Below are positions 57,401 through 64,000 of a DNA stretch of 64,000 nucleotides, one piece after another. This DNA is from Phalacrocorax aristotelis. Taxonomy: Eukaryota; Chordata; Aves; Suliformes; Phalacrocoracidae. The stretch's first letter is position 1, and each line of letters opens with the position of its first letter. A model generated the notes under the pieces. That model did no database searches, was not told where the DNA came from, and worked only from the letters and a program-made list of their open reading frames with translations. Both the position numbers and the translations under genes were made by a program. The stretch lies in assembly GCF_949628215.1 (NCBI RefSeq), contig NC_134281.1, forward strand, positions 44,226,512 to 44,290,511. The letters run 5' to 3'.

Positions 57401-60400
57401 TGCACTGACAAATCCCTGGTTTCTTGCGTGAACAAGATGTTTCATCACCAAAACTGTTGACTTCCCAGAAATTTCACGTCAGTGCCTAACTCGGTAAAAG
57501 AGGCAGAAAAGAACTGAGTGTGCGTTTATTAAAGCAGGTCATCTGAGGGGGAGAAAATAACTTTCTCCATCTGCTTCCTCCTCTTGGGAGGGCTCTGTTT
57601 AGAGAATTAGAAGATGCTTCCTGAAATTGTTAGGGCCGCAGGCAAGCCCGGTGGTATGGAATAGTCCCTGCTGCCCCATCCCTGTCTCACTGGTCACCGT
57701 GACACATCTGAAAATGTGATTGAGGAGCTCAGCCCGGGGGCCTGAAGTTGCACCAGCAAAGCTGGTGGGTGACTTGATGTTGGAGAGCTGTGGGGAATTC
57801 TCTGAGCAGCGAAATAAGAGGTGTGATGGGAGGACCTCACTGTACCTTCATCTGATCATCCTCATCCCAATCACAGACCCATCTCTTTGCTAGGAGTTTC
57901 TTGTACCTCCTGCCCAGAGCATAGAGCCATTACTGGGGGGGACTGATGTGACCTTGTCTGGGTCAGGTTCCACATGGCAGGTTTTCTCTGTGCTGTGGGG
58001 TTTTGGTGCCCGGATGCAGCGCTGCATGGAGCTACTGCAACCAGCCACCACGTTTCTGCAGGAGACATGGGCCAGGTGGGAAAAAGCCTCCTGCCCTGAC
58101 CATTGAGGTGGGTTATTTCAGAGGCTGGGCCCACAGATGTAGCATCTAGGGTTAAATTTACTCCTCTGACCTGCTGTTTTTTCCCTTGGCAGGGACTCCC
58201 CACATCCAGCAAACTCTAAGCAGCCACCTACCTATGCTCTGCTAATGGGTGTTAAGTCAAGCATTTAATCTCAGAAGAGGGGAAGGCTGTGTCAGCGAGG
58301 CCAATAGGGCAGATGAGGTTCTTCGGTAGCTTGTTTTTGTGCAGTTTTCACAGAGAGATCAGCTTCCAAAAAGTCCTGCTTGTGATATAAAATAGAGGGA
58401 TTTCATCTGGCATACCTGCTTCCTAGGCACGTGGAAATCGGGTTTATGGGAGCATATGTTTCAGGCTGGTGAGTGTAAACTGCACATAATTTACTGCCCT
58501 TTTTATTTTCTATCTCTAATTTAATTTTCTCTTGTCTGTCAATCCCAGTTAATCTGTACTACACAAATTTTACTGCCTTTGGGAGGTTTTGAAGTAACAG
58601 ACGGATAGGCCTCTTACAACCTTCATATCTCTTCAGCTTTCTCACAAATTCAGCATCTCCTCTTCTGTAGCAAGCTTGATGCTAAAATGAACTTTGAAAG
58701 TAAATATTTATGCTAGCAGGACCTTGACGTGTTTACAAAAGTGGGGATATAATCTTATAATTTGGGCTAACAGTTTAGAATACTCTTAACTTTCCTCTTC
58801 TGTGTAGAAAATTGTGTCATTGTCCAGCTTCCAGAAGAAAAAAAGGTTTGAGCTCTGCCTGGTGCTCTGTCGCTCTGTCACGAAAGTCAGTGCAAACAGG
58901 CCTGGGATTGTCATTTAAGTGTAAGGCGTGGGAGGAATTAAAGATGAGGTTAGAGTTATTTGGATGCTGTAAAGTTGAATTTGATGAGCTAAGCAACTTT
59001 GCTTTGTTTGGGTTGTTTTGGGGGTTTTAAAATTATTTTTAAGACTGCCCTGCCATGCAGGGCTCCCTTGTCATGTAGGTAACAACTTTCTGTACTGTCC
59101 TGAAGAAACTGCTGACCCAGCCATTTCTTATTTTTGGCAAGGAACAACGAGATCTGGCTGTCCTAAACCAGCCGGGCAGTCCCCAACACCTTGGTGTTGT
59201 CTTCTCCATCGTGTGTCTTCTCTGTGTTGAGGAGGACTGAGCCCATACCACATGCGAGAAGCTGTGTGGGTGGAGAGTCATCATCGTGTTTTGAACATAC
59301 CTAGATGGGGTTTGGTCGTTAATGTTTATGTATCGCTTATTTTAATACCCGTAGGATCTCTTGAAGGCAGTGAACTCCCTGTGAAGCAGCAGGGTCTGTC
59401 TTGGGGATGGTTGGTCTGGAAGTGCTTTAGCAAAGGCAGAGGTGGCATCTTGGCATGGGGGTGTGCAGATGTATCCCACCATCAGTTGGGAATAAAGGAG
59501 AATTTTTTTTTTGAGCCTTGAAATGCTTCTTATTAAACCAACAGTCAGCATCTAAGCATGATACCCACCTGTAGTTTTGACCTTCTCTTGAAAGACCAAT
59601 GGAGCCAAAGATGACTGGAAGAAAGGACGAGAGAGAATTATTTTGGGGGTGTTTAAAATAGACTTTTTTTTTTTGCATTGGCTTTATAAAAACCAAAAAA
59701 ACAAACAATCAAGAGCAGGTTACTGGTGACAATTATACTTGAGGTGTTAATTGCAGAACAAGGAAATGCTATACCTATGGCATCCCGAGTCCTCAGGGGT
59801 ATAAATCTGCTGGCTTTCCTGAGATGGTGGAATTTGGCCAGCCTGAAGATGTGTCTCCAGGAAAGCAGAATTACATGCAACTGCTTCATGGCCAGAAGTG
59901 CTTTGAATCCTGTGTACCTGCTGCTGAGACAGGCAGGAGATGAGATCGCAATTACATAGATGACATTTTTTTTTAATTGCCTGTTTGTAGAGAGCACAGT
60001 AAAGAATATAAACATCACTCCCAGATCAAACAGATTATTTTTATATCCTTTAAATCTCAATTTAATATGCATGCCTTTCTTAGGCTGTTTTGGTCTGACT
60101 TTGTTTGTCTAGATACAGGCTGAACGTATATCCTCCAGATGCATGTGCCTCCATACACCGCCCAAAGATGGTTTGCATACCAGAATTGGGGAACCCGTGC
60201 TGCACGGGCACAGTCTTGCAAACCAGGGCTCCTCTTTAGTGCCTGCATCTGAGATGGGATGGGTGTTTGCAAGCCTCCATCTCTGTCTGAAATAACTTAA
60301 GAGGGGGGAAAAAAGCCCCTGCTCTGCTCTCTGTAGCTTGCTCTGGCGGACCAGACTCCATTCATACAATGCTCCTGCTTCATCCATGGTAATCCAGAAG

Positions 60401-63400
60401 GGACCGTTGTGGTTGCCCAGTCTGCCTGTGCCTTGAACAAGGACATGCCTGTTGAAGGCGGTGTGGGGAAAGGCAACAGCCTTCAAACCCTCCTATTCCA
60501 GCATGAACACAGCTGGCGCTGAGAATGGCATCTTCCATGGCCCTGTGCATCCCTGGGGGACTGTGTCCTGGGGGGGCGGGGGGCAGCAGGGAAACCCCCT
60601 CCCTCCCCGGTTGCTGCTTTTGCTCCTGTGCAGTGGGATGCCAGCTGGGGTTTTAGTATGAGTGCTGTCTTTTTTTCCTTTTTTTCTTTCTTTTTGTTTG
60701 TCTTAGGGCCCTGGCAGTTGTGTAGGGTTTTTTTTTGATAGGTCAGGTTTAATATTAAAAAAAAAAGTCTTGAAAATGAGAATCGAGTGAATGATAAAGC
60801 CTCAAAATGGAGGTAAATTAAAATCTAGCATTTTTTCTGTAATGATGAAGTCAGAAGTCAGTTTTCTGAATACACTTAATGATTATTCTTTTTTTTTTTT
60901 TTCACTGGCTGGTGTGGCAGAGCTGTGGGACCCCGGTACACTAGGCGACCACTGGGCATCCCTCTGTGCTTCTGCCCCTTGCTAACATGGTGCTGCAGGC
61001 CGCACAGCTGTGTGTGCGAGGGTCTTGCCTGTGCCCAGCCTATGGTCTGGCTTTGTAGATACCTTGGAGGGGGGTGGGTGTCTTGCCAAAAGCTGGGAAG
61101 ACTCTACCCTGTCCATCAGATCTCCTCATGGATAAGTGTGGCCCCTTTCTCGGAAAGGCTTTCATATCCCTTTCAAAGCCACCCCATCTATCCCTGTTTT
61201 GCTCTCTCCCATGATGTCTGCCTTGGAGAAGCACTACCTGCTCCACAATTTTAGCAGATGCAAAGCTTCTTGGGGCAGATCGGGTGTCTATGTACAGGAT
61301 GGCATTGGGGCAGCTGTTGGGAAGTTATGTTCAAGAATCCTTTCTTGCCTATTAGCTGCATGCAATGGCTTAGTTGTAAGGGTGGGATTGTGATCAGCAA
61401 AGCTGCTCCTCAAGTTATACCTGAGGAGGCAGAACGTCACCAAAAAAGAGGAATTTGAAGTGTCTTCATATAGCTTTTGATGCAAACCATTGGAAAACTT
61501 GCCTTAAGCTTAAGTGTGTTACCAAGATAATATATATGAAAAATTGTGAAAATTAGTTTTGTCCTGGCAGGTTTCTAAGTATCACAGATCCATATAAACT
61601 CTATCCTTTCAAGCTGGTCACGTAAGTGGGCTTGTTTTTCACATGCGTTGGATGCTTTGAAGGCAGAGGGTTGAAAACTGACTCTCCGCATCAAGTAAAC
61701 ATTATAGGCAGAACATGTAATTTAACTCCAGAGCTTCTGATGCTCTGAAAATGCCTGTGCTCTTTATGCTGTGTGTTCTTGTTCCAGTGTTGCCTGTAGT
61801 TCATACCCATATATGAGCTTCTCTCATCTAAGCATATGGTGCTCTCAGTCAGGGGCTACAGGGGTAGGCTGGGTGGGGCTGCCAGCCAAAGCCCAAATGA
61901 AGCTGCAGTTGGTCTGGCAATGCTGGTGACATTGAATCAGTGGAGAGTGTTCATAATCCTCTAGCACTTTCCCATAATTTTTCATCCTATGCCCAAAAAG
62001 ATGTGAAAGCTATGTTGACCATAGCACAGTTAAGCTTGGGAGATGCCTCCAGCCTTCCTGATAAAACATACTAGTGGGCTTAGCCTATGGTGCCTGAGAG
62101 ACAGAGCAAATTGAGGCTGGGTTAGCGTTGCTGGGCTAACCCAGACCTTGCCCTAAACAGTGAAGGTAGCTATGGCATGGAGGTCTCCTTCACTACTTTG
62201 GCAGTTCGCAGGCAGCAGGCTGTACCTCTCGGAGCTGCTTCAGCTTTGCTGGTTGGAGGAGCTGAGAACAGAAGGGTTCTTCCTTCCACGGGGTTAAACA
62301 GAAAAAGTGAATGTTGCTGGTTAGTGGTTCTGGGCAGCCATCCCTCTTGAAACAAAAGATGCTCCCTCTGAGAGATCGCTTCTCCCAGCAGTGTCTGGGT
62401 TGTAGCCTGCCGCTGCATGAAGGGAGTGACAAGCTGCATGGCATCCTGTAACTGGCCTTCACCTGGTTTTACTGTTAATTAGTGCGAATGACAGCCATTT
62501 CTAAAAGTTTTTACAGCAGTGCCTCTGTGTCTGATCCTGCTCATACTGGAGATGGGCACTGCACGCAGATATTAATTGCATTGCTGCCTCAAAATGTCCA
62601 GCCACTGAATTTGAAAGCCAAAGTGCCAAACGGTCTGGACTTCCTATCTTCTTGATGCTTAGCTGGTTATTTATGATCTCTATTTTAAGGTGGTGTGATG
62701 GGCCTTTCTTTAAGCATGGCTGCAAGGCTCAGCTTGAGGCTGGTGGGTGTGAGCAGCCAGCCAAGCCCTGGCTATCATTCCCACCAATATTGAAAGTGAG
62801 GTCTTTGCTCTGGTCTTTGTAGCAGTGCAGCAGACGTGGCAACTGGTCCTGCACCCCAAACATTTTTAGGGCTTCCAAGGCTTTTCTGCAAAGCCTATCA
62901 CTCTTTAAAGTGTGAGTTTCCAAAGGGAGAGTTGAAAATAGCGTGGCAAACCACTGGTAAGCAGGTCTGGTCAGTGAACACTGCATGCATTTATGTTCTG
63001 ACTGATGCTCATGGAGTAATTTTGGATGGATGGTAAACTGATGGCAGGCAGCAAAACTCTTTTGAAGTTGATAGCTATGAATCAGTTTGGTGTTAGCAGG
63101 TTTCTAAAGCTGCTCTTTGATCACTGATCAGATGGCCCTTGCTTTTTGGGGAGCTGCTTTTCGCTTTGATTCCTCGGTTGCAGCCCAGCCAAGGACCCAG
63201 AGGAGTCCTGTGCCAGGATTTGAGCCCTGCTGCCCTCAGTCCTGCCCAGGCATCTCCCAGGATTGTGCCTCTGGGAATTTCCAATCTAAGGAGACAGAAA
63301 GCATGAAGGAGCATCACCGCCGTGTGTGGACAGGGAGCTGAAGCCCAGTAAGGGTGAGGGCACATTCTGAAGGCAGTATTTCCAGTACTGATGCACCCAG

Positions 63401-64000
63401 CTGCCCAGTGGGGCTTTCAGAGCTACCGAGGTACCTCTCATTTCTAACAGTCTCAGCGAAGTGGCAAACTTCAATGCTGCTTCTAGGCCTGCCAGGCCAT
63501 CGCCTGCCTCCCAAGGTATCTTTTGAAATTGGACCCTCAGCAATGTGCAACCGTGGAGGAAGCTCCCAGGCCTCGGGCCAAAGTGTGTCCCTGGGATATG
63601 CGTGCACCTGTCCCAGAGCTTCCTACCTTGATTCCTGCGAAAGCTTCCCGAGGTGGCTCCATTCCCATGCTCCCGTGTTCTGCAGAAAAGGGAAACAACC
63701 TCACATCACCTATTGCAGTGGGAACTGGCTCATCTGTTCCCAAAACAAGAGCTGAAGTTTTTTTGTTTAAGAATATGGGGGGTGGAAAGGTGCAGTGAGG
63801 CATCCACCAGTTGATAATACATAACACAAATGGCTAATTCTCAAAGGGAATGTTTGGAGGGGCCTTTAGCCTACTCATACTTGCCAAGCTAAGAAACTCC
63901 CTTTGCTGCCTGGCCACAAAAGGCTATGTTTTCAGTAGAGGCCTCTTCTTCTGTTGGCTTCTTTTCTTCTTATTTATTCTTATCAAAGCTTGTAGCATCA
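54446..64000 (+). other. PLPP3 intron 1 (runs off the window)
   Basis: The intron starts GTGAGCAGCC inside the CpG island and continues to the end. PLPP3 exon 2 (expected to continue GLPF and the IIETSTI-like segment) is not present in any plus frame. Only simple tracts are seen, such as the G/T-rich stretch at 56083-56118 and pyrimidine runs at 60668-60705 and 60889-60902. No transposon is recognised. Confidence 0.85.

Overview
The window is vertebrate nuclear DNA, most probably from a bird. Two coding genes are split by introns with vertebrate splice sites. Two genes start in CpG islands, and the recognisable interspersed repeats are CR1 non-LTR retrotransposons ending in the typical ATTCTATGA tail. 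The gene pair PRKAA2/PLPP3 is a conserved vertebrate neighbourhood (human 1p32), and the short introns (the PRKAA2 coding span is about 18 kb) suit a compact avian genome. The exact species cannot be told.

Positions 1-24255 (minus strand) hold the whole coding region of PRKAA2, the catalytic alpha-2 subunit of AMP-activated protein kinase. I placed all nine coding exons by splice signals and protein continuity. They total 1659 bp and give exactly 552 residues plus stop, with K45, D139, the DFG motif at 157-159, T172 and S491 at the usual positions. The stop codon is at 5874-5876. The region 1-5873 is probably 3' UTR and downstream sequence. Intron 5 carries a reversed CR1 tail. A CpG island (about 23530-24480) covers exon 1, followed upstream by a G-run tract and a degenerate minisatellite of about 16 bp units (24467-25065).

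Positions 25066-53700 form a roughly 28 kb intergenic stretch between two divergently transcribed genes. It holds two CR1 copies in plus orientation (38970-39292 and about 42600-43905, the latter with a decayed reverse transcriptase frame), low-complexity tracts, a tRNA-like fragment, a few candidate conserved or regulatory segments, and two short protein-like frames I cannot name.

Positions 53740-64000 (plus strand) hold the CpG-island promoter and first coding exon (54307-54445) of PLPP3 (phospholipid phosphatase 3, formerly PPAP2B), encoding the first 46 residues. Intron 1 then runs off the end of the window.

I found no clear new biological system. The points most worth checking are the damaged-looking donor site of PRKAA2 exon 1 (a canonical GTGAGT apparently split by one C), the promoter minisatellite with its in-frame extension into the PRKAA2 start codon, and the protein-like minus-strand frame at 25781-25909.
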